Source of the DNA: Metridium senile
Taxonomy: Eukaryota; Cnidaria; Anthozoa; Actiniaria; Metridiidae
Assembly: GCA_949775045.1 (NCBI GenBank)
Contig: OX459096.1
Span: 47,778,290-47,842,289 of the forward strand
Direction: 5' to 3'
DNA length: 64,000 nt
The position numbers and the translations under genes are program-made. Of the stretch, positions 25,401 through 36,132 are shown piece by piece. The notes beneath the pieces were generated by a model, which was not told the origin of the DNA, made no database searches, and was given only the letters and a program-made list of their open reading frames with translations. How positions within the stretch are numbered: position 1 is the stretch's first letter; each line of letters opens with the position of its first letter.

Positions 25401-27439
25401 TACACTGGTTTTGGCTGCAACACTTGTTGATGGAACAACACTGCTAGAGGCTACACTTGACACACTTGATGATGGCATAATACTGCTAGAGACTACAACA
25501 CTTGATGATGACGTTCCACTGCTAAGTACAGGAACACTTGTAGGTGGTACAACACTGATTGTGGCTACAACACTAGTAGATGGCACAATACTGCTAGAGG
25601 CTGCACCACTTGATGATGGCACTACACTGGTACTGGCTGGAGCACTTGTTGATGATGCAACATTTCTACTTTCTGCAAAATTTGTAGATGCTATAACACT
25701 GCTCGTCACAGGAACACTTGTATATGGTACAACACTGCTACTAGCTGCAATACTTGTAGATGATGCAACACTTTTACTTGCGGCAAAACTTGAGGATTGT
25801 ACAACACTGCTAGATTCCGCAACACTTGTAGATGCTACAACACTGCTCGTCACAGGGACACTTGTAGATCGTACAGCACTGCTTGAGGTTGCAAAAGTTT
25901 TCGATGGCACAATACTGCTAGTCGCTGCATCATTTGATTGTACAGCACTGCTTGTTGGTGCAAGTTCTAGAGAGGACGACACAGCTGATGTTGCTTGATT
26001 TGATTGTAAAGCACTGCTTGTTGGTGCAATTTCTACAGAGGACGATACAATTGATGTGGCTTGATTTGATTGTACAGCACTGCCTGTTGGTATAATTTCT
26101 ACAGAGGACGACACAGCTGATGTGGCTTGATTTGATTGTACAACACTGCTTTTTGGTGCAGTTTCTACAGAGGACGACACAGCTGATGTTTCTTGATTTG
26201 ATTGTAAAGCACTGCTTGTTAGTGCAATTTCTACAGAGGACGACACAGCTGATGTGGCTTGATTTGATTGTACAGCACTGCTTGTTGGTGCAATTTCTAC
26301 AGAGGACGAAGCAGCTGATGTGGCTTGATTTGATTGTACAGCACTGCCTGTTGGTATAATGTCTACAGAGGACGACACAGCTGATGTGGCTTGATTTGAT
26401 TGTACAACACTGCTTTCTGGTGCAGTTTCTACAGAGGACGACACAATTGATGTGGCTTGATTTGATTGTACAGCACTGCCTGTTGGTATAATTTCTACAT
26501 AGGACGACACAGCTGATGTGGCTTGATTTGATTGTACAACACTGCTTTTTGGTGCAGTTTCTACAGAGGACGACACAATTGATGTGGCTTGATTTGATTG
26601 TACAGCACTGCTTGTTGGTGCAATTTCTACAGAGGACGATACAATTGATGTGGCTTGATTTGATTGTACAGCACTGCCTGTTGGTATAATTTCTACAGAG
26701 GACGACACAGCTGATGTGGCTTGATTTGATTGTACAACACTGCTTTTTGGTGCAGTTTCTACAGAGGACGACACAGCTGATGTTTCTTGATTTGATTGTA
26801 AAGCACTGCTTGTTAGTGCAATTTCTACAGAGGACGACACAGCTGATGTGGCTTGATTTGATTGTACAACACTGCTTTTTGGTGCAGTTTCTACAGAGGA
26901 CGACACAATTAATGTGGCTTGATTTGATTGTACAGCACTGCTTGTTGGTGCAATTTCTACAGAGGATGACACAATTGGTGTGGCTTGATTTGATTGTAAA
27001 GCACTGCTTGTTGGTGCAATTTCTACAGAGGACGAAACAGCTGATGTGGCTTGATTTGACTGTACAACACTGCTTGTTGATGCAATTTCTACGGAGGATG
27101 ACACAATTGGTGTGGCTTGATTTGATTGCAAAGCACTGCTTGTTGGTGCAGTTTCTACAGAGGACGACACAGCTGGTGTGTCTTGATTTGATTGTACAGC
27201 ACTGCTTGTTGGTGCAATTTCTAAAGAGGACGATACAATTGGTGTGGCTTGATTTGATCCTGAGTTTATTTGAATTGTTCCTAGCAGATTATTTGTCGAT
27301 GAAATCGGAAAGTTTATCAATGTGGTTGGGCTGCTTGTATGGGATACGAGGCTGGTATTTTGACTTGATGCTCTGTACGTCGTAAAGCATATCCATAATA
27401 ACCTCAGCAGATGGGTTATCGAGCTGAGTCGATGATTTC
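13433..27439 (-). CDS. Ser/Thr-rich repeat mega-exon 1, mucin-like
   Basis: The proposed exon of 14,007 nt encodes about 4,668 residues. Near the N-terminus there is a short unique stretch, then about 19 copies of a 22-residue unit (SNQATSAVSSSVEIAPTSSA type). After these come several hundred 12-residue units (SSSVVPSTSVAA type), arranged in a 450-residue higher-order repeat, and a short unique tail STSKPSTISPSSVSTALS. The acceptor is TTTTTCACAACAG at 27,440 and the donor CCAG|GTATGT at 13,433; both are phase 1 and the length fits. The tail and donor are almost identical to those of the exon at 2,255, showing module duplication. The role is inferred from composition: an extended, O-glycosylated secreted or surface stalk. 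The upstream exons, including any signal peptide, were not found, and the acceptor choice is the least certain part. Confidence 0.75.
14153..24940. repeat. 1,350-bp higher-order repeat array
   Basis: Within the 36-bp unit array, blocks of 1,350 bp recur nearly unchanged. A marker segment beginning GGCAGAATACTGCTAGAGGC appears at about 14,363, 15,713, 17,045, 18,395, 19,745, 21,095 and 23,345, with a diverged one at 24,281. One interval is 18 bp short and one is 2,250 bp, marking a partial block near 22,200. The near-identity implies recent unequal exchange or gene conversion. All lengths are multiples of three, so the frame is kept. Confidence 0.93.
25955..27262. repeat. 66-bp tandem repeat, about 19-20 copies
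   Basis: Units such as GATGTGGCTTGATTTGATTG followed by TACAGCACTGCTTGTTGGTG recur every 66 bp. They encode the 22-residue block at the start of mega-exon 1 on the minus strand. Confidence 0.93.
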
Positions 27440-27481
27440 CTGTTGTGAAAAAGTATGAAACAGAAGAATGACTTTTTCTGA

Positions 27482-27770
27482 AAATAATATATATGCACCT
27501 CCCTTCAAAGAGCTTATAAGAGGGCGAGAATACAGTATGGACATGCATAAAGGGGGCGAAGGTTTGCTTAAAAGTGAGAATGTTAGGTGAAAGTATGTGT
27601 TTAAACCAAGTCGCGTATTGTGTAGAACGGTGGTTAGAAATGAGTGTAAATCTATGGTGAGTTCGCATAGAAAATGAATGAAGATTCTCAGCTAGGCTTG
27701 TAAAGAAATAAATAGTCGTCGGAACAGTTCAATACTACTCTTCAGGGACAAGATAGAGAACTGCAGTTAA
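27482..27770. repeat. Long inverted repeat, left arm
   Basis: This pairs with 29,711-29,998 in opposite orientation. Shared blocks include AAGAAATAAATAGTCGTCGG, GAACTGTTCCGACGACTATT (as the complement) and GATTTACACTCATTTCTAACC (as the complement). The arms are about 290 bp and moderately diverged at the outer ends. Confidence 0.88.
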
Positions 27771-27991
27771 TCAACTAACGTGTGTCATAACCGTTTGATA
27801 GGTACGATTACCTGTTAAATATGCACATTCTTTAGAAGCATATGTAGAGACCATCGTATCCCAATCTTCTCCTAACTGCTCAAGATTTACATACATGTAC
27901 CTCTTATCACACTTCAATTCTCTTCCCCTCTCTTTCACACTCTCTATCCTCTCATCCTAATTACTCAGATTCTCACTTTCTATCTTCAACG

Positions 27992-28347
27992 CACTACACT
28001 ACAACTCGCTATACCACAACACCTCATATACTACATTACCACTCACTATACCACAATACCTCATATACTACACTACCACTCACTATACCACAACACCTCA
28101 TATACTACACTACCACTCACTATACCACAACACCTCATATACTACACTACCACTCACTATACCACAACACCTCATATACTACACTACCACAACACCTCAT
28201 ATACTACACTACCACTCGCTATACCACAACACCTCATATACTACACTACCACTCACTATACCACAACACCTCATATACTACACTACCACTCACTATACCA
28301 CAATACCTCATATACTACACTACCACTCGCTATACTACAACACCTCA
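27992..28347. repeat. 37-bp tandem repeat, about nine copies
   Basis: Units of CTACCACTCACTATACCACA plus ACACCTCATATACTACA repeat with small changes and one shortened unit. The composition is strongly strand-biased, with almost no G. Confidence 0.9.
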
Positions 28348-28886
28348 CCGACATTTTCACACGCTCGCCACTCATTTTATCCACCCACAATCTAACGACC
28401 ATTAAACTATCGATCCTCCCCCACTATACCAGTACCACCATGCACTAGTACCACCACTTTAATCCACACCCGCTCATTTACACTTCACAATACCGCCAAC
28501 CCCTCCCATTCCCAACCCCTAACATCTATATAGCACAGCCACACCCCCATTTACAATTTAAAATGCTCCCAGCCATCTCCCCCCCTACACACACACAAAA
28601 CAACCCCTCTAACAACAGCAACCAATCCTTTTGAAAGCAACACGACTCAGCTAAACAACATCCAACACCCTTACCCGACCCGGCCCTTGCGTCTTCCTCA
28701 TACCCCCCTCCCCACCAGCACACGCACACTACTCCCCCCCAAAAAAACCACTTCACTCAACCCTCTACTCACATCTTCCCCGACAACCTGTACTCCAATT
28801 CACTTGACACATTCAACTGTAACTGTCCAATATAACCCATTACTCTTCACCCAAAACAGAAAACAATTTCTTGTACCTACTATCGT
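28348..28886. other. C-rich sequence, no gene seen
   Basis: This is a C- and A-rich, G-poor stretch between the 37-bp array and the element at 28,887. The open frames here look compositional, and no exon borders or domains were recognised. Confidence 0.4.
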
Positions 28887-29248
28887 ACCCCGGGGGGGTA
28901 CTCCCATATATTTACTATACAGAGATGATCCGCTGAACAGGGTATGGTTTTTCGAGCTTTCTGTCATAAACAGGGTATGGGTTTTTGAGTTTTTTGTCAT
29001 GAACAGGGTATATGTTTACCCCATTTCCCAATTTCCTTAGTTTTTTTTTTTTTTTTTGTCATATTCAGGTATATTAATTAGGTAATACGATGAGCAGCGC
29101 GGTCTTTCGCCTTTCGTGAAATTCAGCACGTTTTCGCGGCATAAACAGGGTCCTAAACTGTCATAAACAGGGTCACCGTTTTAGGATCCCAGCGGTACAC
29201 CCCTACCCAAATCCTAGCGGAGTACCCCCCCCCCCCCCCCCCCCGGGT
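28887..29248. mobile_element. MITE with ACCCCGGGG ends and 5-bp target duplication
   Basis: The left end is ACCCCGGGGGGGTACTCC and the right end GGAGTAC followed by a C tract and CCCGGGT. They are flanked by ATCGT on both sides (28,882-28,886 and 29,249-29,253). The interior has several copies of ATAAACAGGGTATGG. It is non-coding and 362 bp long. Confidence 0.8.
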
Positions 29249-29710
29249 ATCGTACACACACTTCTCAAGCCAAAGCTTTCAATTTACACTGCTCCACTAC
29301 CTTCAACCGTTAAAACTCCCCCTTCTACCATCGACCCCCCTCCCCACCCCCCAAACATTTCTACACAGATAACCCACACACCGTTTTTAGTCCCCAATCT
29401 CCTGCTCCCCCACAACATCCGGACCTACATAACATGCCTATCATATTTAATACATTCCTTTCGTACTGCACTTCGCCATTGATAGTTGAACATTTATCTT
29501 CGCTATCACACTGGGATTGTATAAATTACCTTAAATAAACAGTAAGTATCAATTAATATTCTATCCTCCCACCAATACAATCGTTACACTTCACCTCGTC
29601 TTTAATACGGACCGACACGGTCATAAATCATTAAATTAAGTTTCTCTTAGTTGTTTCGAGTAGGACAAAACCTCTTGGCGCTAAACGGCTATGAAACACG
29701 CTAGTTTTTT
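29249..29710. other. Loop of the long inverted repeat; no gene seen
   Basis: This is C-rich then AT-rich sequence between the MITE and the right inverted arm. No exon or RNA gene was recognised. Confidence 0.4.
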
Positions 29711-29998
29711 AACTGCAGTTCTCTATCTTGTCCCTGAAGAGTAGTATTGAACTGTTCCGACGACTATTTATTTCTTTACAAGCCTAAGAATCTTCATTTA
29801 TTTTCTATGTGAGCTCACCATAGATTTACACTCATTTCTAACCATCGTTATACACATACGCAACTTTGTTTATGCACATACAATTTAACCTAAAATTCTC
29901 ACTTTTACGCAAACCTTCTCCCCTTTATACTAGTCCATACTATACTCTCCGTTGACTTTACCTAAGTTCTTAAGAGGAGCATATATGTTATTATTTAA
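29711..29998. repeat. Long inverted repeat, right arm
   Basis: This is the inverted partner of 27,482-27,770. Just outside both arms the same short sequence, GATGGGTTATCGAGCTGAGT, occurs in direct orientation (27,410 and 30,029). The structure is therefore not a simple palindrome. Confidence 0.88.
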
Positions 29999-30309
29999 AA
30001 AAACCATATTCATAATACATGAAAATAGATGGGTTATCGAGCTGAGTTGATGATTTAATGTTGCATGTGAAATCGTATGAAAAAGATGAATGACAATGAT
30101 ATGCTAAAATGTATTTAATCCATCCATCCATCCATCCATTCAAATCAATAGGCCATTTTCATGATAAGATCTTTTTACTACCAGTATCAGAATGCTTTGA
30201 CAATGTTCTTTCGTTTTCAAATTTTTATTCGCTCTTGTGAATAATAGAGCAATTGACCCTAATTATTTCACAAAAGATATTGGGCAAAGCAATCTGGTAT
30301 TTACATTTG

Positions 30310-30356
<47 letters not shown>

Positions 30357-30482
30357 GATCAGTCAATCAATCAATCAGTCAATCAATCAATCAATCAGTC
30401 AATCAATCAATCAGTCTTTCGGCAATCAATTAGTCAGTTAATAAGTCGGTCAGTTAGTCAGTCAATCAATCAATCAGATGAG

Positions 30483-30523
<41 letters not shown>

Positions 30524-31369
30524 TTATTAATCATTCAATTGTAGGTCATTTATTTATTCAATCGATCTATATTTTTGATGAGTTGGTCAAACCAGTTGGT
30601 GCGTTCGCATCAATATGTATAAGTTGTTTTGTAAATAAACATATCGAAACTTGTAAATGAAAAATTAAATGCAGACTTCAACAGTCAACCGATAATGGTC
30701 CGAAATGTGGTGAATAAGGCCTGGTTCAAACGTCGGATCTCGCATACCGAATCTAATGAAAATCAATTCACAATTACACTAGATTCGACACATGTGAGAT
30801 ACGCTGTTTGAACTTGGCCTAACTGTTAATGCTAATGTAATAAAGTGTTTTATAACTAGGTTTAGCAAGTTTCTGTTGTTCGAATATTGAAAGTAATGTT
30901 TTGATTTGAAGCCGTTTTTGATAATTACTTACTAGATTCGAATCATTTATGCAAATCTCAAAACAAATGAGAAATCAAATTTCGATTGAATGTTCTAACC
31001 TAGATAGGAACACATGAGCTGGTTTGATCCATTCATTAATCTACCGTTCATTTGAAAGCGAATAGGCTTTTTGCAAAACGTGGTCACGTGACCATTTTCA
31101 AAAACAATTAAGAGAATGTCGCATAAAAAAAAATTTTAAAAACTAAGTATCATCAAAATTTACAGGGGCCGTTTACATAGCTGACCGACAAGGCTTGCCA
31201 ACCAGTCATACAAATCCTTGCTATTTTTGATTATTTCAAAACATTTGAAGATTACATAATTATGATTGTGATTAAATTTTGGATAATATTATTGACATGT
31301 GTGTAATTTATATAATATGAGCGGCCGATCTGTATGCGATATATCCTTTACAGATCGGACGCGAATATA
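29999..31369. other. No gene seen; tetranucleotide arrays
   Basis: It holds a short ATCC run near 30,119 and a long interrupted AATC/AGTC array at 30,309-30,535. The rest to 31,369 is AT-rich with no recognisable exon. The Asn-Gln-Ser frames over the array are artefacts. Confidence 0.6.
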
Positions 31370-31553
31370 GAGCCCCTCCCAGGGGTTTTAGGGAGCAAGG
31401 GAACAAAATATGATAAAACAATAGTTTTTGGGGATCACGGGGTCATAAGGTAAAACATTTCAGGGAAACAGTTATTTTACTTATGGGAAACAAGGGAGAA
31501 AATGCAAAAAGATCAAGGGAACATGGGAGCATGCACCCCTCTGGGAGGGGCTC
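31370..31553. mobile_element. Short inverted-repeat element
   Basis: The ends GAGCCCCTCCCAG and CTGGGAGGGGCTC are inverted. AATAT lies next to each end, possibly a target duplication with one odd base. It is 184 bp and non-coding, with GGGAACA-type repeats inside. Confidence 0.6.
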
Positions 31554-31971
31554 AATATTGTAAAGGACTCAAGAGATCATGAAAGTAAATAGTAAATCGT
31601 TAGTTCTTTCATATTTTACTAAAATTGACAAGATAAAAGTAAATCTGGCCGAGAAAATTCAAGTTGAAACTTATGCGAATCAGGACGAATCTGTATGGGA
31701 TTTACGTCACGTACGTGAAATATTACATGAATCTATCTATCTGTCCAACATTTGTTTACATTTCCGGTAAATCAATTAGCCAATCAATGAACAAGGGAAT
31801 TGAATGCCACAGCACAAAAGTCACAAGAATTTCGAATAGAAGGATCGAGTTGGACTAATTTCACAGGAAGAAGAAGAAAAAGGACATATAGCAAACAAAC
31901 GTATACAAACATATAACCAAACAAATACCCAAGTAGTATTTTATGCAAAAATGCCTTGATGTTCCTTTTAA

Positions 31972-32911
31972 GGTAGTACCGGATGCTTGGATTTCTTCAA
32001 TGAATTTTTTTATAAATCCTGTCATTTATAGATCATTGTTAGACAAGTCAAAAAACGTGAAAAAAAATTGGGGTCACCGTATCGGTTATAGAGTTATAAG
32101 ATATAGTAAAAGTAGGTTTTTGCAATAATTTGCGGTGATTTGCTCAAAAGTACCTATTCAAAGCAGTCAAGAGAATGCGAACGTATTCTGCTAGGAAAAG
32201 CATAATATTATATCAAACGATAGATCTAAGGGTTATCTAACATTTCCTGTCATAAAAATCATTGAATCATTTCCAAATATGGGTATAAGTGAGCCATAGA
32301 AGCACAATTATACTCCAATTACGCACACTACATGTGTATGGAGTTGTAGCATTTGTAAAATTTCAGAAAATTCAATCAATGAATATTTTATTTTTAATTC
32401 TAAATCGTAAGAGTAGTAAATGCAGTCTTGAATAAAAAGAAAAAAAATGTGGGTCCCCGTACTAATAGGCGAGTTATAAGCGACCGAATCCATTTTTTTG
32501 TTAAAAAAACACGGCAACGGTCCGCGCGGGACTGGGTTCTAGTACTTTAAACATCTGCTTGAAACTTGTCAAATTATCCTTGTCATCTCCAGAAACCCTA
32601 AAACCTATTTTGTATTAGTTTTACGACTAAAGACGTCAAAATCATATTTTATCTATTCATTTTTACAAAGTTGTAAATTTGTTGTTTTGAGACAAAACAG
32701 CGACCTTGTCAGGTTGTGAAAATCTGAGCATGTTTCGAAAAATGTCCTATTTTACCTCCAAAGTTGCATGAAATGACATAATACTTTCTTAAGTTATAGA
32801 TAAGGATTCAAATTAAAATATTATTTAGATAAATTTTCAAAAAAACGCAAATAAATGATGGAAAACGAGATGCGCGAAATGGATGCGCAGTAGCAAGTAT
32901 CCGGTACTACC
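31972..32911. mobile_element. Non-autonomous element with TTAA target duplication
   Basis: The termini are GGTAGTACCGGATGCTTG and CAAGTATCCGGTACTACC (17 of 18 complementary), each flanked by TTAA. A TTAA target is used by piggyBac and Kolobok elements, so this is probably a non-autonomous member of one of those groups. The 940-bp interior has no transposase-like frame. Confidence 0.75.
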
Positions 32912-33191
32912 TTAAATCTAGAATCGGATCGATGCTTTTGATGTGCTGCAATTAAATTGTTTAACAGTGTAGGGCAGTGTAATGTATTACAGTGCGGACA
33001 CACTAAGTGGGCCCACCTGAACAAAACTGTCCAATCACAATCGACCTAAAGACAATCGATTCCCGATAAAACCCAACTAAACCAATCAGCGTTAAGAAAT
33101 CGGATGATAATTTGTACAAAGTTTTGGCGCTAACAGAAGTGAACGGTTGTCGTTACAATCGAGTAGAAGTTAGTATATTGAGTATTATTGT

Positions 33192-34247
33192 ATGTCAATG
33201 CTACCAATAATAAAGCTCCAAGTAAATAGAAATGGCGGTCTGTATACGCAAGGCCAAAAGTTACCGATCATGTTTCGAGAAAGAGTTCTAGATTTGCATC
33301 ACGGCAACATGTCACAACGTCAGATTGCAAATTTGACTCGAACAAGTCATCACTTTGTAAGGAAAGTTCTACGCGACTACAACGAAACAAACTCATCCCT
33401 GCAGCCTCCAAAATCAAAACAGCCTCGATGGAAAATGACTGCCGATGTCGTTGAATTTATAGAAAACGAAAAGCTGATAAAACCTAGTACATATATCGCT
33501 GAAATACAACAGAGATTAGTTCTCGATGGCGTTGTAAACCCTATAGATGTACCGAGCACATCCGCAATAAAAAAATGCATAAGATCAGACTTGCTTATGT
33601 CTCATAAAAAACTTAGCGTTACGCCGCTGGAATCGACTTCAGCAAATAACGTTAATCTCGTGAACAACTACCTTGATCAGGTAAGCAACATGAACCCAGC
33701 AACTCTGCATTTTTTCGACGAAAGTAGTGTTATCAAAACAAGTGGGAATAGAAAATATGGAAGCAGCTACGTTGGAGAGAAAGCTTTTGAGGTACAAAGA
33801 TACGCCTCAAATGCTACATTCACTATCAATCTACTTCACTCATTGCAAGGTGTGGACTATATGAATGTCTTGAACGGTGCTTCAAATGGGAACGAGATGC
33901 TGTTGTTTTTTGAAGAAGCCGTTGAACTCATCAGAAATGATGGATCTGCTGTTCTAGAAAGAGGGGACACAGTAATAATGGACAATTGTGGATTCCATCA
34001 CGGCCATTTTATTGAGCCTGTACTTACAAACATGTTGGCAGACTATGGTGTTCGCCTTCTATTTCAACCACCGTATTCTCCCCACCTAAACACCTGCGAG
34101 TATTGCTTCAATCAGATAAAGTGCTACTTAAAGCGTAACCAGCTTCTTGCAGAACAACAAACAGAGGTTGCCATATACAATGCCTGCTTGGAAATAACAC
34201 CAGAAAACTCCTCAGCATACTTCAGACACTGTGGATATTTACTGTAA
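33192..34247 (+). CDS. DD38E transposase (IS630/Tc1-mariner superfamily)
   Basis: The 351-residue protein has an N-terminal helix-turn-helix (about residues 25-62, with MSQRQIANLTRTSHHFVRKV) followed by a basic linker. An RNase H-fold catalytic core carries three acidic residues: D176 in FFDESSV, D264 in VIMDNCGFHHG, and E303 in NTCEYCFNQIK. The preceding FQPPYSPHLN is the hallmark of DDE_3 transposases. D264 and E303 are separated by 38 residues. The protein would bind the terminal inverted repeats and cut and paste the element at TA. The ATG is the first in frame after the left terminus. The frame is intact, so activity is possible. Confidence 0.92.
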   Translation: MSMLPIIKLQVNRNGGLYTQGQKLPIMFRERVLDLHHGNMSQRQIANLTRTSHHFVRKVLRDYNETNSSLQPPKSKQPRWKMTADVVEFIENEKLIKPSTYIAEIQQRLVLDGVVNPIDVPSTSAIKKCIRSDLLMSHKKLSVTPLESTSANNVNLVNNYLDQVSNMNPATLHFFDESSVIKTSGNRKYGSSYVGEKAFEVQRYASNATFTINLLHSLQGVDYMNVLNGASNGNEMLLFFEEAVELIRNDGSAVLERGDTVIMDNCGFHHGHFIEPVLTNMLADYGVRLLFQPPYSPHLNTCEYCFNQIKCYLKRNQLLAEQQTEVAIYNACLEITPENSSAYFRHCGYLL

Positions 34248-34765
34248 CATACCATGTATTTTCATTGTAATCTCTCCAGGCATTTGCATATTAAAAATTT
34301 ACTAACTCATTATCGTGTAATATTATCAGTATACGTAATTATCTTACTGTTATAATAAAATACAACTTTCTCTTTATATATATATATAAAAGGATTGTCG
34401 CTTGTTCTCCATTTCAATGACATGAGATAAAATTGATTGTTGTAACACAAATAAAACTCAATCATAACTGATTGGAAATCAACATGAAATATAAAACTCC
34501 ATTTATATTTCTTTATTTTTACTCACATCTTGAAGTTAAGGCGCACGAATAAAACAGTTTTGTCGATGACTTTTGTATTGCGGTAAAAAATATGTAAAAC
34601 GCAGCAAAGAAAAATGCAATCGATTTATATTTGATTTAATTACCAATAGATCCGTGACTTTACCGTGAGAACGCGATAATCTGATTGGTTACTAGCTAAA
34701 ATCAGCTCAATCTATTTCACATGCGGTATTTCTGGCTGTTATTTCGCTTCTAAAGCGTGGCAAAC
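34248..34765. other. Spacer between the two transposon genes
   Basis: This 518-bp AT-rich spacer holds AATAAA-type signals near 34,365 and 34,450 that could end the transposase transcript. The stretch before 34,766 could carry a second promoter. No further frame is convincing. Confidence 0.45.
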
Positions 34766-35707
34766 ATGGAGGGTGAAGTTGCACGTTGGCTATCGTCCAT
34801 TTCTTGTGGCTTAGATCTAAAACCTCTTGCAAACGAATTCGAGGAGAGGGGATTCACAACTAAGGAATCTTTGAAGTACATTGACAGCTCGGACCTGGAC
34901 ATTTTTTTCCCATCACCGTTGAAACTATGCTATGCTAAGAAGAAAATTCTTCTGAAAGAGATTGAAAAATTATCGGCAAAACCACAAGCATCCACAAGCA
35001 CAGTAATACCATCGTCTTGTAATGCTAATGAAGCGCCCGCTAAAGTCACTACCAGCACTTGTACTCAGCCGGCTCAAGCGCCGCTTGATTCATCTAAGAG
35101 CTTCCTCGCAAAGAAACAAATGAACATGAACGATGATATTCAGTTTATTCAAACACGGGTCTCAAGTGCCAAAGAAGAATACACGCGATTGCTTCAACAA
35201 GCTGATGACTATGACAGAAAAGCTCCTAAAAGAGCAAAACTCTGCTCAAATTGCCACCAACCTGGTCATCAAAAGAGGCTCTGCACAAAAATGGAATGCC
35301 CCGGGATCCGTAATTGTAACATGCAAAGCAAACATCCAGAATTTCGTTCGGAGATAAAAGAGCTACAAAGTCTCATAAAAGAGCTTGAAAAAAAGTCCAC
35401 TAAAGCAAAGGACGAGCTTATGGACTTCAAAGCTGCAAGAGAGAAGGCAAGTAACAGCTTCTTTGCAATAATGAGACCGCGTTTAAAGAAAAGTAACCAG
35501 ATGAAATATGCCGGTACGGATCGACTTCACTTGGATCGCGATCTACTTATTCTAAAGAAAGCACTGAATAATAAAGTTCCTCTAGACGAAAACAGTGATT
35601 GGAAATTGCCATTAATGATTGAGGAATTCAACAGAAGAAGTGTTGCGCCATTTCAAGCAGACAATTTTTATGGCAGACCATCGTCAAGCCGAGGACTTTT
35701 TTTTTAA
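34766..35707 (+). CDS. Accessory transposon protein: SAM-like domain plus CCHC zinc knuckle
   Basis: The protein is about 313 residues from the ATG at 34,766. Residues 1-70 resemble a SAM domain, a helical protein-interaction fold: VARWLSSI, then LANEFEERGF, then SSDLDIFF and a basic last helix. A low-complexity Ser/Thr/Ala linker follows. At about residue 160 there is a CCHC zinc knuckle, CSNCHQPGHQKRLC (C-x2-C-x4-H-x4-C), with further Cys residues after it. Next comes a charged coiled-coil-like helix (EIKELQSLIKELEKK) and a basic tail. It lies inside the inverted termini and so belongs to the element. A role in nucleic-acid binding or transpososome assembly is inferred. I do not know of a named family with this pairing. 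Confidence 0.8.
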   Translation: MEGEVARWLSSISCGLDLKPLANEFEERGFTTKESLKYIDSSDLDIFFPSPLKLCYAKKKILLKEIEKLSAKPQASTSTVIPSSCNANEAPAKVTTSTCTQPAQAPLDSSKSFLAKKQMNMNDDIQFIQTRVSSAKEEYTRLLQQADDYDRKAPKRAKLCSNCHQPGHQKRLCTKMECPGIRNCNMQSKHPEFRSEIKELQSLIKELEKKSTKAKDELMDFKAAREKASNSFFAIMRPRLKKSNQMKYAGTDRLHLDRDLLILKKALNNKVPLDENSDWKLPLMIEEFNRRSVAPFQADNFYGRPSSSRGLFF

Positions 35708-36132
35708 TAAACACACAAAAAACTGAACTTGAATCGAACTTGAATCGAACAACGTACTAAGTCAGGTACTAAGTTGAGTTTTGTGAAGGTTATGTTCTAG
35801 TTTATATCCGGCGTTATGATCATGTAAACTTTATATAATAAACTTGGTTATTTTATTTTGAAATAAAATCAGAATTACTAGTTCGTTTTACACGTTGTAC
35901 TTCATTGCATAATATCTTCACATTTATATAGTATAATAAATTTTGTATGAACCGATATCAAAACTACGAACACTTGATTTATTACAGAAAAGCGCCAAAA
36001 CTTTGTACAAAATATCATCAGAGTTCTTAACGCTGATTGGTTTACTCGGGTTTTATCGGGAATCGATTATCTGTAGGTCAATTGTGATTGGACAGTTTTG
36101 TTCAGGTGGGCCCACTTAGTGTGTCCGCACTA

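Larger units (their letters stand above)
32990..36132 (+). mobile_element. Two-ORF IS630/Tc1-mariner-like transposon, apparently complete
   Basis: Inverted termini of about 140 bp (32,990-33,131 and 35,991-36,132) begin AGTGCGGACACACTAAGTGG after a mismatched first base and are flanked by TA. They run inward through GTTTTGGCGC. Between them lie two intact plus-strand frames: a DDE transposase (33,192) and a SAM/zinc-knuckle protein (34,766). The termini are about 90% alike and both frames are unbroken, so the copy is young. The 3.1-kb length and second protein are unusual for this superfamily, whose members are mostly 1-2 kb with one gene. Confidence 0.9.

Noticed and set aside
13492..25998. 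A 4,168-codon open frame on the plus strand across the repeat array
   Set aside because: It mirrors the minus-strand coding repeats. The related array at 2-7.7 kb breaks this frame repeatedly, and it has no splice signals or unique domains.
27289..27498. Alternative minus frame containing AEVIMDMLYDVQSIKSKY at the start of mega-exon 1
   Set aside because: It looks protein-like but ends in a stop before the repeats and has no donor that I could identify. It stays possible as an alternative exon, but is not supported.
30237..30660. NQSINQS-type open frames
   Set aside because: They are produced by the AATC tetranucleotide array.
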